Source of the DNA: a virus
IMG/VR virus record: IMGVR_UViG_3300008954_000171
Span: 1-31,836 of that record
Length of the DNA: 31,836 nt
Direction: 5' to 3' (one strand)
Both the position numbers and the translations under genes were made by a program. How positions within the stretch are numbered: the first letter of the stretch is position 1; every line of letters begins with the position of its first letter. The notes below the pieces were generated by a model. That model searched no databases. It was not told the DNA's origin and saw nothing but the letters and a program-made list of their open reading frames with translations. Of the stretch, positions 13,925-21,648 are shown piece after piece.

Positions 13925-15283
13925 ATGACCTTAACGATTACAAATCCGAATGCTACAATCTATGATCCGGAGGAAGTTTCCACAGGGGTTTATCATATTA
14001 AGGCATACTTACCGGATGGATCGGTAACTATTACTACATCCAGTGATCTTACAGTTCCTACAGGACTCTTAGTTACTGTGCCATTTGGAGAGCAGGGTTT
14101 AATTGAACCTTACTCTTCAGAAGAGAGTGGTTATCCTGTAGTGAATGTAATGGATCCACAAACTAATGGTATCCTAGATATTGTACTTAGAGCTAGGTAC
14201 GATGATGTTGCTACTAATTATACCATTGAAGACAAAGACGTAATTGCAGTACTTGTAGACACTAATCCTGCTGTCTACCAGAATCCAGATACTACTGGTA
14301 TTGCTGGGCCACGAGGACCTGCTGGACCTGCTGGTGCTACAGGACCCGCAGCAACTGTAGCAAGGCTGTTCGATGATGACAGTGATGCAGCAACTGCTAC
14401 AAAAACAACTACAAACAGTATTAACCTTGAGTGTGGCTCCGGAACCATCTCACTTAAGGATAGTGTAAAGACTAACTTAATTTGTAACTCTTCATCTACT
14501 ACAGTCTACAGCGATGCCTTCCAGTATACTAATGGCTTGGCTACCTTTGAAGATATTGCTTGTGAGGACCTTACCGCATCTGGTAACATAACAGTAAGCG
14601 GAACTCTGACAGCAGCGGGTGCTTTAGCACTAACGAGCTTGACTGTCAGTGCAGCTCCTACTGCAATAGACCACGTTACACGTAAGGATTATGTAGATGA
14701 TGCGATAGCTGCCGTTACTGTCACACTCTCTAGTGATACATATCTTGAAAAAGCCGGGGATACTATGTCCGGTGATATAACTATGTATGACTCGGAGACT
14801 AACGCGAGTGGAGATATTATCTTCCCGATGGTTGTGACCGAATCAACAAGTTCTATAGGAACAGTTAATGATACTGTTGAAGATCATACTATTGAGTTTG
14901 ATGGTACTCCTGACTTATCTGGCATCACAGCTGGAGAGGATTACTTAGAGATTAAGAATAGTTCTAATGTTCAGGTGTTATATAGCTTAATTGATTCTGT
15001 AGATGTTGATGGCTATAGTGTTGATGTAGCTGCTAATGTTACCAATGATGCATACAATACTATGGATGCATACCATGTAGATATCACTAATTCCTTTAAT
15101 GGAAAAATAACAGGTCTATCCTCTGCTGTAGGGGATGATGATGATGTGGCTTCTCAAGGGTATGTAGATACTATTTCTCAAGGTAATGTCGATACCTTAG
15201 AAGAGGAAATAAGAGCCTGCATTGCTGCCTCGTCAGATTTTGCAGACTTTCTATCAAGAGCACCCACTTGGGATGCTTCTTAG
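13925..15283 (+). CDS. Fibre protein with collagen-like triplets (head or tail fibre)
   Basis: The 452-aa product starts at ATG with GGAG upstream; earlier in-frame codons lie in the terminator. Residues 1-120 form a beta-rich head. Residues 128-142 are Gly-X-Y triplets (GPRGPAGPAGATGPA). The shaft contains ITVSGTLTAAG-type repeats, then DHVTRKDYVDDAI and YLEKAGDTMSGDITM, motifs common in phage fibres. Later there is QGYVDTI near the C-terminus. It is probably a trimeric fibre. Its location before the portal genes, away from the tail-fibre cluster, would suit a head fibre or an extra adhesin. The attachment site cannot be told from sequence. Confidence 0.75.
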   Translation: MTLTITNPNATIYDPEEVSTGVYHIKAYLPDGSVTITTSSDLTVPTGLLVTVPFGEQGLIEPYSSEESGYPVVNVMDPQTNGILDIVLRARYDDVATNYTIEDKDVIAVLVDTNPAVYQNPDTTGIAGPRGPAGPAGATGPAATVARLFDDDSDAATATKTTTNSINLECGSGTISLKDSVKTNLICNSSSTTVYSDAFQYTNGLATFEDIACEDLTASGNITVSGTLTAAGALALTSLTVSAAPTAIDHVTRKDYVDDAIAAVTVTLSSDTYLEKAGDTMSGDITMYDSETNASGDIIFPMVVTESTSSIGTVNDTVEDHTIEFDGTPDLSGITAGEDYLEIKNSSNVQVLYSLIDSVDVDGYSVDVAANVTNDAYNTMDAYHVDITNSFNGKITGLSSAVGDDDDVASQGYVDTISQGNVDTLEEEIRACIAASSDFADFLSRAPTWDAS

Positions 15284-15293
15284 GAGACTGAAG

Positions 15294-15422
15294 ATGGAAG
15301 CGTTTTTAGGAACTGTTTGGTTTTGCGTACTTTGTTTTGTTGCCGGTGGATTTTTTGGAAGACCGTTATGCCGCTTTGTGCATACCTTTCTTCCTTGGGA
15401 ATGCCCCTGCGGCAAGAAGTGA
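15294..15422 (+). CDS. Mini Cys-rich membrane protein
   Basis: The 42-aa product begins MEAFLGTVWFCVLCFVAGGF, a single hydrophobic helix. A basic region (GRPLCRFVHTF) and a Cys-rich C-terminus (WECPCGKK) follow. TAGGAGA lies about 7 nt before the ATG, immediately after the fibre stop. It is not recognised. It could be a small inner-membrane protein. The lysis cassette lies upstream rather than here, so a holin role is less likely but not excluded. Confidence 0.6.
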   Translation: MEAFLGTVWFCVLCFVAGGFFGRPLCRFVHTFLPWECPCGKK

Positions 15423-15445
15423 TCTAATTTAACAAGGAGAAATAT

Positions 15446-15721
15446 ATGAGAGATCCAAGAAGAAAAGGTGTTGAGGCTGCGTTAGAGATTCTTAGGGTTA
15501 ATCCTATGATTAGAAACTCTAATAGCCTTCTTGACCCACTGTACCGTGAGGTTCTTAGGCTTAGAGAAGACAACGAAGCGTTACTCTCACAGCTTAAGGA
15601 ATTAAATAGCCAATACAAGCAGCTTGAATGTTGTAAGACTGTGGTAGATCCTGAGTGGCTTGATTATATGAACGAAGTTTTAAACGAAGACAATGACGAA
15701 ACCTCTTTGCCCTCGGAATAA
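15446..15721 (+). CDS. Small coiled-coil hypothetical protein
   Basis: The 91-aa product starts at ATG with AAGGAGAA upstream. It has a basic N-terminus (MRDPRRKG), then a heptad-like stretch around residues 33-61 (LYREVLRLREDNEALLSQLK). The C-terminus is acidic. A short coiled coil points to oligomerisation. It overlaps the next gene by 29 nt. No family is recognised. Its place among small genes before the portal resembles the gene 6.x/7.x area of T7. Confidence 0.7.
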   Translation: MRDPRRKGVEAALEILRVNPMIRNSNSLLDPLYREVLRLREDNEALLSQLKELNSQYKQLECCKTVVDPEWLDYMNEVLNEDNDETSLPSE

Positions 15722-16193
15722 GGTTAGCGTAGTTTTCTATGAAAGCAACGACAAATATGATTACGTAGATTTTTGTGTGAGAGCTTGTACTAATTCTAGT
15801 TATACCCATGTAGCTTTACAAATAGGGGACTGGTGTCTACATATTGGACACAACTTCCCTAGCCAATGGTTATATGCTAGTGAGATGTCTAAACTATGGT
15901 CTCCTGCAAAGGAGATTACACTTGGAGAGTACTGGTTACATGCTTTAGAAGATAGGTTTATTAAGTATGAAGGCAGAACTCTTAGTAGAATTAGGCTATG
16001 GTTGTGGGGGTGGTTATCCCTAGCAACTTGGCCTTCTATTAAGATGAAGCAACCTGATTCTTGTTTAACTTTAGTTGCTGAAATACTAAAGAAAGAGTTT
16101 GGGGTAGATGTAGAAATACGGACACCCTTCTTACTGTATAAAAACCTTAAAAACTTAAGCCTACCGGAGTGTTATTATGAGAAATGTAGATGA
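15693..16193 (+). CDS. Permuted NlpC/P60 (YiiX/LRAT-type) papain-fold candidate hydrolase
   Basis: The 166-aa product shows the circularly permuted NlpC/P60 layout. An early SYTHVALQIGDWCLHIG has the candidate catalytic His39 in a strand. A late PDSCLTLVAEILKKEFG has the candidate nucleophile Cys124 at the start of a helix. Known members cut peptides, including peptidoglycan stem peptides, or act as acyltransferases. No T7 amidase homologue is seen between SSB and primase, so this could be the endolysin or a virion-associated wall enzyme; that is inference. The ribosome site is weak and the start overlaps the previous gene by 29 nt, with the next gene overlapping by 17 nt. Confidence 0.6.
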   Translation: MTKPLCPRNKVSVVFYESNDKYDYVDFCVRACTNSSYTHVALQIGDWCLHIGHNFPSQWLYASEMSKLWSPAKEITLGEYWLHALEDRFIKYEGRTLSRIRLWLWGWLSLATWPSIKMKQPDSCLTLVAEILKKEFGVDVEIRTPFLLYKNLKNLSLPECYYEKCR

Positions 16194-16359
16194 GTGGCCC
16201 TACATTGATGATAGGACCATTGAACTATTGAGAGATTCCTATAAAATTACAGATGGATCTTTGTCTTTATCTGATTGGGATAGAGCTTTCCTTTGTGGGC
16301 AACGCTCTGTCGTAGATAAATTAGAATCAATCAGGAAACTACAAGAGAAGAAGAGATGA
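16177..16359 (+). CDS. Small hypothetical protein
   Basis: The 60-aa product starts at ATG with CCGGAG upstream and overlaps the previous gene by 17 nt. It begins MRNVDEWPYIDDRTIELLRD. A C-terminal helix follows (about 33-60), rich in Arg, Lys and Glu. No motif is recognised. The 70 nt after it (16360-16429) contain only very short frames and no clear terminator. Confidence 0.6.
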   Translation: MRNVDEWPYIDDRTIELLRDSYKITDGSLSLSDWDRAFLCGQRSVVDKLESIRKLQEKKR

Positions 16360-16429
16360 TCTAATGGCTTGGAACGGTTTAAGAATAGTGTTAAAGAACA
16401 AGAAAGATTAAAAAAGAAAGAGGTTTCTA

Positions 16430-16768
16430 ATGGGATTTGGTGGATCTGCATATAAAGGCCCTTCAGAGGCCGAACTCGCCACTAGGCGAGCAGAAGAACG
16501 TGCTTACAATGAATCAATTCGTCAGAAAATGAGAGCAGAAGCTCAAGCTGATGAAGACAGACGTAAGAAAGAAGAAGAAGCAGCAAGACAGAAGAAGGCA
16601 AAGTGGGCCGCTGATAAAGAGAAGGAACGTCTTAGTAAAGAGAAGAAAGCATTAGATGCCGCAGGCTCAGCTGATGAAGCAGAGAGCCGGAAGAAGGCTA
16701 TAACTACACAACAGGGTGGAAGTTTCTCTAACATTGGTATTGATCCTTCAAGTGTACGACCTCAATGA
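16430..16768 (+). CDS. Ala/Lys/Glu-rich helical protein, probable virion component
   Basis: The 112-aa product has a glycine-rich start (MGFGGSAYKGPSEAEL), a long charged single helix or coiled coil (about 14-95, rich in Ala, Lys, Glu and Arg), and a Ser/Gly-rich tail. Its place 12 nt before the portal gene and its composition recall small tail or head proteins such as T7 gp6.7/gp7.3. No direct sequence match is claimed. The upstream region is A-rich with GAAAGAGG as ribosome site. Confidence 0.7.
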   Translation: MGFGGSAYKGPSEAELATRRAEERAYNESIRQKMRAEAQADEDRRKKEEEAARQKKAKWAADKEKERLSKEKKALDAAGSADEAESRKKAITTQQGGSFSNIGIDPSSVRPQ

Positions 16769-16779
16769 GGAGAAACTAG

Positions 16780-18417
16780 ATGGTAGAATATCAAACAATA
16801 AAGAATTCGGAGTCTACTAGTAAAATTAGTGAGATTCCGGAGGGTACTATTGAAGAAAGATATAGAGCATTAGATACTCAGCGTCAGTCTAAACTTGCTA
16901 GATCACGTAAATGTGCAGCAAGAACTCTCCCAGAGTTACTTCCTCCACAGAACTGGACAGAAGACAGGCAGCTTCCTATGCCTTATGCTAGTACTCCGGG
17001 GCGAGGTGTTTCCGCACTTAGTTCTAGAATGCTTTCAGCTACGTTACCCCTGAATGATATGCCCTTCTTTAAGTTAGGTCTTAAGGATGGAACAGAACCA
17101 GCATTAGAAGCTCAAGAATATCTTGAGACTTTATCTTATCAGCTGTACAATAAGCTAAGCTCCAAGAATCTTAGAGAAACAATTTACCAAGCACTTCAGC
17201 ATTTGATTGTGATTGGGGATGTTCTCTTGGTTTTTGAGGATGATTATTCTTATCGTACTATACGTGCTGATATGTATGTTGTACGTAGAGATGTCAAGGG
17301 TGATGTTCGTGAGATTATTTACTATGAGTATGTAGCGAACCCTGCTACAGAGCCTGCAGAAAAAGAGAACTATGAAGGACTCTTTAATCAAGCCCGAAAG
17401 AAGGGCCACGATACGATCTTTACTCGCTGTGTATGGGATGAAGCAAACGAGAATTGGTTGTGTCAGAAAGAAAAAAACAAAGAGATATATGAAAGTGGAA
17501 CATACTTAGTTCTTCCTTACACTGCCCTTCGATGGCAAGGTGTTACAGGTGAGAACTATGGTAGATCTCATGTAGAAACTATGATGGGTGATATTGATTC
17601 CCTTGAAAGTTATACTGAAGCAATGATCCAAGGCATGGCTGCGGCTTCATCCTTTTGGCAAGGCGTAGATCCGGCTGGAATTACTGAGCTAGATGATTTA
17701 GCTAGTGCTGAAAACGGTGCTTGGGTTCCTGCTAGAGAGCAAGATATTTTTACCATCAGTCCCAGTATTACAATGAAGCCTCAACTTGATGCTTCTATGC
17801 AATCAGTTCAAATGATGAGAGCAGAAGTAGGTAAAGGATTCCTGCTGGACAGTGCCTCAATGCCGACAGGTGATCGAGTTACTGCCACAGCTATTCGTGC
17901 TATTGGTCAGGAACTAGAGAATGTTCTAGGTGGTGCTTTTAGTGCTATTGCTAGAGATCTTATGGTTCCTATTGTACGAAGAACATTATACCTAATGATT
18001 AGTGATGGTGAGATTGATGAGAGATTGTCTAAGGAGTTTACCGAGGATGGTTTGCTCTCGATTGATATCATCACTGGACTTCAAGCCCTATCTAGAGATA
18101 ACGACTTATCTAAACTATTACAGATGGGTGAGATGGTTAGAAACTTACCTGAACAAGCAGCCGCTAATTTTAAGTGGGATGCTTATGCGTCTTCCTTGAT
18201 TCAAGCCTTAGGGTTTGATCCACGTAACTGGGTCAAGAGCGAGGAAGAAGTTAAGGAAGAACAAGCTGAGTTAGAGCAACAGCAGATGATGGCTCAGATG
18301 GCTCAACAGGTTAGTGGAGCAGTTGCTGGAGGCGTAGGTGCTGCAGCACAGCAAGATATACAAGAAACAGGTGGTGAAGGTATTGCCCAAGCCGCTGCAG
18401 AAATGGGCTTGGCCTAA
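16780..18417 (+). CDS. Portal (head-tail connector) protein, T7 gp8-like
   Basis: The 545-aa product (T7 gp8 is 536 aa) forms the dodecameric ring at the packaging vertex. Typical segments are LPMPYASTPGRGVSALSSRML near residue 70, YTALRWQGVTGENYGRSHVE, and the DRVTATAIRAIGQELENVLGG segment. The last resembles the T7 RVTAEEIRYVASELEDTLGG region. A Gln/Ala-rich C-terminal tail follows. GAGGAGAAA precedes the ATG. It is followed by the scaffold gene after 17 nt. Confidence 0.95.
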   Translation: MVEYQTIKNSESTSKISEIPEGTIEERYRALDTQRQSKLARSRKCAARTLPELLPPQNWTEDRQLPMPYASTPGRGVSALSSRMLSATLPLNDMPFFKLGLKDGTEPALEAQEYLETLSYQLYNKLSSKNLRETIYQALQHLIVIGDVLLVFEDDYSYRTIRADMYVVRRDVKGDVREIIYYEYVANPATEPAEKENYEGLFNQARKKGHDTIFTRCVWDEANENWLCQKEKNKEIYESGTYLVLPYTALRWQGVTGENYGRSHVETMMGDIDSLESYTEAMIQGMAAASSFWQGVDPAGITELDDLASAENGAWVPAREQDIFTISPSITMKPQLDASMQSVQMMRAEVGKGFLLDSASMPTGDRVTATAIRAIGQELENVLGGAFSAIARDLMVPIVRRTLYLMISDGEIDERLSKEFTEDGLLSIDIITGLQALSRDNDLSKLLQMGEMVRNLPEQAAANFKWDAYASSLIQALGFDPRNWVKSEEEVKEEQAELEQQQMMAQMAQQVSGAVAGGVGAAAQQDIQETGGEGIAQAAAEMGLA

Positions 18418-18434
18418 TTCAAGGAGAACTATAA

Positions 18435-19394
18435 ATGACTGATGACGTACAAATTAATGAACCTGTAGAAGAAGTTATGGAAGAGGTTGTAGAGACACCA
18501 GAAATTCCACAAGCTGCTTTAGATGCAGCGAATGCAGAGCTTAGTCAAGACGCAAGACAATACATTTATGAAAAGAAAGCTTTTGTAGATGGTTCTATGG
18601 CTACTGACCAAACATTACCAGAGAATTTTTCTGACTTTGGTGCTTATTTTGATAGCCTTAAGGAAGCTGCTGGTCAGTTTACTCAAGGTAGACAAGAGGT
18701 TAGAGAGCTAGAGCGTAAGCTTGCTATAGCAGAAGGAAAGATTGAAGAGGAGCCTGCTGAAGTAGAGGATGTTAATCCAAATGACGAGCTTCTCGTACCA
18801 GAACCTAAGCAAGAAGAGGCACCAGTTGAAGAGGACGATACAGAAGTCGTTGAGGTTGGTGTTGATGAAGACACATGGAACGCTTGGGGTAATGAGATTG
18901 ATACTACTGGAGAGTTAAGTGAGAGTAGTATAGAGAGTGTGTTAAAAGCCTTCCCCGGTGTAACACCAGAAATGGTAAGCCAGTTTGTTTCTGGACGTTC
19001 AGCTACACTTAAGCAGAATTTCCACACAGCTGCTGAGGTTGTTGGCGGTCAAGAGACTCTTAATGATATCTTAGCATGGTGTGGAGATAACCTTTCGCCA
19101 GCTGAGAGAGAAGCTACTAACCAAGCATTGCAGACATCTGCAAGAAACGCTACACTTTTAGGTCTTAAGGCTCAGTACGAAAATGCTACGCCTACTACCT
19201 CTCGTACACGCGAGCCTACTATTACGGCTCCCGGTACGATTAATAGAGCAAGCAGTAAAGATCCTATCGAGCCCTTCGCTACTACAGAGGAGCTGATTCG
19301 AGCACAGCGAGATCCAAGATATAGCACCGAAACAGATTACACATCTTGGGTGCAACAGCGTATGCAAAAGTCAACTTGGCTATATTCAACGTAA
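18435..19394 (+). CDS. Scaffolding / capsid assembly protein (T7 gp9-like)
   Basis: The 319-aa product lies between portal and major capsid, has the expected size (T7 gp9 is 307 aa) and is very acidic, Glu/Val-rich and largely helical. A charged, low-complexity middle covers about residues 105-155. A later domain (GVTPEMVSQFVSG, ILAWCGDNLSPAERE) resembles gp9 C-terminal helices. It ends in a positively charged region, the part that contacts coat protein in scaffolds. AAGGAGAA precedes the ATG. The 190-nt gap after it holds a hairpin and a mini ORF. Confidence 0.87.
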   Translation: MTDDVQINEPVEEVMEEVVETPEIPQAALDAANAELSQDARQYIYEKKAFVDGSMATDQTLPENFSDFGAYFDSLKEAAGQFTQGRQEVRELERKLAIAEGKIEEEPAEVEDVNPNDELLVPEPKQEEAPVEEDDTEVVEVGVDEDTWNAWGNEIDTTGELSESSIESVLKAFPGVTPEMVSQFVSGRSATLKQNFHTAAEVVGGQETLNDILAWCGDNLSPAEREATNQALQTSARNATLLGLKAQYENATPTTSRTREPTITAPGTINRASSKDPIEPFATTEELIRAQRDPRYSTETDYTSWVQQRMQKSTWLYST

Positions 19395-19396
19395 TC

Positions 19397-19418
19397 GAGG
19401 GTTAATGCGAATACCCTC
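19397..19418 (+). other. Hairpin between scaffold and capsid genes
   Basis: GAGGGT (19397-19402) pairs with ACCCTC (19413-19418) around a 10-nt loop, just after the scaffold stop. No T-tract follows, so it is not a classical terminator. An RNA-processing or stability element for the capsid mRNA is one possibility. Confidence 0.35.
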
Positions 19419-19468
19419 AAACTTGAGAACAGAAGTAACTATACAGCACCCTGCATGAGCGGCTTGTT

Positions 19469-19591
19469 ATGTACTACTTTAGTTCTCCCATAGATGAAGA
19501 CTCCCTCACGGGAATAATCTATATATTTGTGGCCTACCAAACTTTCGCAGTATTTCTAATTCTTTTTAGAAAGGTAGGTGGAACATGGTAG
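19469..19591 (+). CDS. Possible 40-aa membrane protein overlapping the capsid start
   Basis: An ATG frame of 40 codons encodes MYYFSSPIDEDSLTG, a 19-residue hydrophobic helix (IIYIFVAYQTFAVFLILF) and a basic end (RKVGGTW). Its TAG overlaps the capsid ATG by 7 nt, as other neighbours do in this genome. The acidic front and basic rear suggest a single-pass membrane protein with the C-terminus inside. The ribosome site (GAGCGG) is weak, so it could be untranslated leader. It explains most of an otherwise empty gap. Confidence 0.4.
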   Translation: MYYFSSPIDEDSLTGIIYIFVAYQTFAVFLILFRKVGGTW

Positions 19592-20715
19592 ATCATGCTC
19601 CAATCACTACATGGGGTCAGGACGCGGCAGTCCCGACCGTTACAACCAACACAACCAATACTCCAGTAAGTCTGGATCTTTGGTTGCCAACTTGGGCTGG
19701 AGAAGTAATTTCAGCCTATTCAGCTTACAATGTTTTTGAACCATTGGTCGATTCTAGAACCATCACAAGTGGTACTACGATTGAGTTCCCAGTCATGGGT
19801 ACTATTGGTCTCGAAGATGCTTGGGAAGCTGGCGAAGAGCTCATGGGTGGAGGTTCCTCAACCACGAAGTTCTCGATCAGTCTGGACCGGCGTCCTATGG
19901 CTGCTCACTTTGAAGAGGATAACATTCAGCTGATGGTTCAGCAGATTGATTATCGTCAGGGTCGTGCTCGTGAGTGCGGCCTGCGTCTTGCTAACGAAAG
20001 AGATCGTCAGATTGCTCGCCTTATCACTAAGGGTGCAAAGACCTCGACTTCCCGTCAGCATGAGCGAGACGGTGAGACTCCTGCGGCTGATGCCTCAGGT
20101 GGTCTTGACACACGTTACGTGGGTCACAGCTACGTCACTCTCGACGAGACTGGGACGATTGTTGACACGGGTGAAGCAAAGGCTCTTAAGGTCCTTGCCG
20201 CAATTGAGGATCAATTGGTTCTCTTCCGTGAGCTTGATGTTGCTGAAGAAGGTACGTACTGTGCTGTCAGCCCGGCTCTCTTCCATGAGATCCGTAGGCT
20301 CGGTATTGCAGATGCTACAGGGGACTTCGCGTCCGGCGGTAGCCGTCCTATGTTCGGTGGCGACACTGGTATGGGTGCGAGCGCTGGTGCTCCTTACACA
20401 GAAGCTGTTGGAATGGCCGGTAAGCTTCGTTACATGGGAGTTACTATCTGTAGCTCCAACCACATTGCTTCCCAAGGCAGTGCGTGGGCGGCTGCAGGTG
20501 ATACCAACTATCGTGTTGATATGACCAATGTCCGTGGTTTGATTTGGCAAAAGGGCGGAGTTGCTTCTATCGTGAAGCAAGGCCTGAACGTCAAGTCCGT
20601 CAACGATGTCCGTCGAAACACAGTCTTTACTGTGGCTTCGATGTATCGTGGTGGTGGTGTCCTTCGACCGGAGCTTTGTGCTACGATTGAAATTGATCCG
20701 ACCCTGACGAGCTGA
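19585..20715 (+). CDS. Major capsid protein (T7 gp10-like, HK97 fold)
   Basis: The 376-aa product (T7 gp10A is 345 aa) forms the icosahedral shell. It has the usual order: an N-terminal arm, then LWLPTWAGEVISAY, then an E-loop-like SGTTIEFPVMGTIG with EAGEELMGG. A long helical and P-domain region follows, and VNDVRRNTVFTVASMYRGGG stands near the end. About 21 of 24 Arg codons are CGN, whereas AGA/AGG is common elsewhere, and the gene is noticeably more GC-rich than its neighbours. This fits selection for very high expression. A strong terminator follows, as Tphi does in T7. I see no sign of a frameshifted 10B form. Confidence 0.95.
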   Translation: MVDHAPITTWGQDAAVPTVTTNTTNTPVSLDLWLPTWAGEVISAYSAYNVFEPLVDSRTITSGTTIEFPVMGTIGLEDAWEAGEELMGGGSSTTKFSISLDRRPMAAHFEEDNIQLMVQQIDYRQGRARECGLRLANERDRQIARLITKGAKTSTSRQHERDGETPAADASGGLDTRYVGHSYVTLDETGTIVDTGEAKALKVLAAIEDQLVLFRELDVAEEGTYCAVSPALFHEIRRLGIADATGDFASGGSRPMFGGDTGMGASAGAPYTEAVGMAGKLRYMGVTICSSNHIASQGSAWAAAGDTNYRVDMTNVRGLIWQKGGVASIVKQGLNVKSVNDVRRNTVFTVASMYRGGGVLRPELCATIEIDPTLTS

Positions 20716-20739
20716 TGCTAAGTAATTAGCGTTCACTTG

Positions 20740-20775
20740 CCCTAGGCCCCCTCGCAGGGGCCTAGGGTATTTTTT
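20740..20775 (+). terminator. Strong Rho-independent terminator after the capsid gene
   Basis: CCCTAGGCCCC (20740-20750) pairs perfectly with GGGGCCTAGGG (20757-20767) around CTCGCA, followed by TATTTTTT. The position matches T7 Tphi, which lowers transcription past the capsid gene into the tail genes. Confidence 0.95.
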
Positions 20776-20805
20776 ATCTACCTTACACATCTTGAAGGAA
20801 ATATA

Positions 20806-21639
20806 ATGAAGATTGATATAAGAGAACCAATCGACCCTTATGAAGGTAAGGATATGTCATCTTTGGTTAAGTCTAGACTTGTGGATGTAGACTCAAAGTC
20901 TGTGAAGTATAGGAAATTCATGGGTGTGTTCAGTGCTTTTCGAGAAGGATTGGCTCGGCACGGTATTTTCTCTACTACTAGTAACTCCTCAAGCTTCTCG
21001 GATCTTGTAGTTCAGTGGGGACATAGGAATATCCCCAGATCTGATGCTTGTAACAATTATTTAATTATAGAGCATGGTTATTATAACAACCGACTATGGG
21101 GAACATACAGCATTGGGTTCAATGGGCTTAATGGTGAAGCAAACTTTGTGAACCAAGAGTCTGATGGTAACAGATGGGCTGAAGAAGACATGATTAAACC
21201 ATGGATAACGAGAGATAATGGGTATGTTCTTGTTATTGGACAGACACCTGAAGATGCCACTCTGTTTAGTAAGACACTAGATCCTGTTGATATAGATCTC
21301 TGGGTACAAGAGACTAAGCAGCAGTATGAAGCCATGGGTCATGATGTCAGGATTCGATTTCATCCTAATGTTGTACCTCCAGAAAGAACCCTTCAGCAGG
21401 AGTTCGACGAAGCCAAGCTAGTTGTCACTTGTTCTTCTAATACAGGAGTAGAAGCTGTCATGGCTGGTATTCCTACTGTAGCCACATACCCTACTTCTAT
21501 GGTTTACAAACTATGTAAGCATACCACCACCCCAGATAGAGAGCAATGGTGTAAAAATCTCTCTTATTGTCAGTGGACTGAAGAAGAGATTCGTAGGGGC
21601 GATGCGTGGGAACATTTAAAAAGATTTTACACAGAATAG
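20806..21639 (+). CDS. GT-B glycosyltransferase-like protein (capsule/CDP-glycerol transferase type)
   Basis: The 277-aa product lies between the capsid and tail tubular A genes, where T7 has none. The C-terminal half looks like a nucleotide-sugar binding domain of GT-B enzymes: DNGYVLVIGQTPEDA (about 137-151), RFHP (184-187), then CSSNTGVEAVMAGIPTVATYP (209-229). Capsular polysaccharide and polyglycerolphosphate transferases share this HP...SS-(x)n-EA-GIP layout. The N-terminal half (IIEHGYYNNR, SFSDLVVQWG) would be the acceptor domain. Targets could be host LPS/capsule or virion proteins. AAGGAAA precedes the ATG. The family assignment is by motif only. Confidence 0.6.
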   Translation: MKIDIREPIDPYEGKDMSSLVKSRLVDVDSKSVKYRKFMGVFSAFREGLARHGIFSTTSNSSSFSDLVVQWGHRNIPRSDACNNYLIIEHGYYNNRLWGTYSIGFNGLNGEANFVNQESDGNRWAEEDMIKPWITRDNGYVLVIGQTPEDATLFSKTLDPVDIDLWVQETKQQYEAMGHDVRIRFHPNVVPPERTLQQEFDEAKLVVTCSSNTGVEAVMAGIPTVATYPTSMVYKLCKHTTTPDREQWCKNLSYCQWTEEEIRRGDAWEHLKRFYTE

Positions 21640-21648
21640 GAAAGAACT

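Noticed and set aside
16364-16411. 15-codon ATG frame (and a 28-codon TTG frame at 16369) in the gap before 16430
   Set aside because: Too short, with no supporting pattern; the gap is simply A-rich leader sequence.
20776-20785. AAGGTAGAT on the minus strand after the capsid terminator, part of the promoter candidate
   Set aside because: Only 9 nt match, a length expected by chance in a window of this size, and no gene on that strand would use it.
20095-20790. Long open frame on the minus strand and another + frame (19946-20524) inside the capsid gene
   Set aside because: They shadow the capsid gene; the high GC at third positions removes stops. Their translations are low-complexity Leu/Arg/Ser/Thr and have no ribosome site, and the minus frame crosses the terminator.
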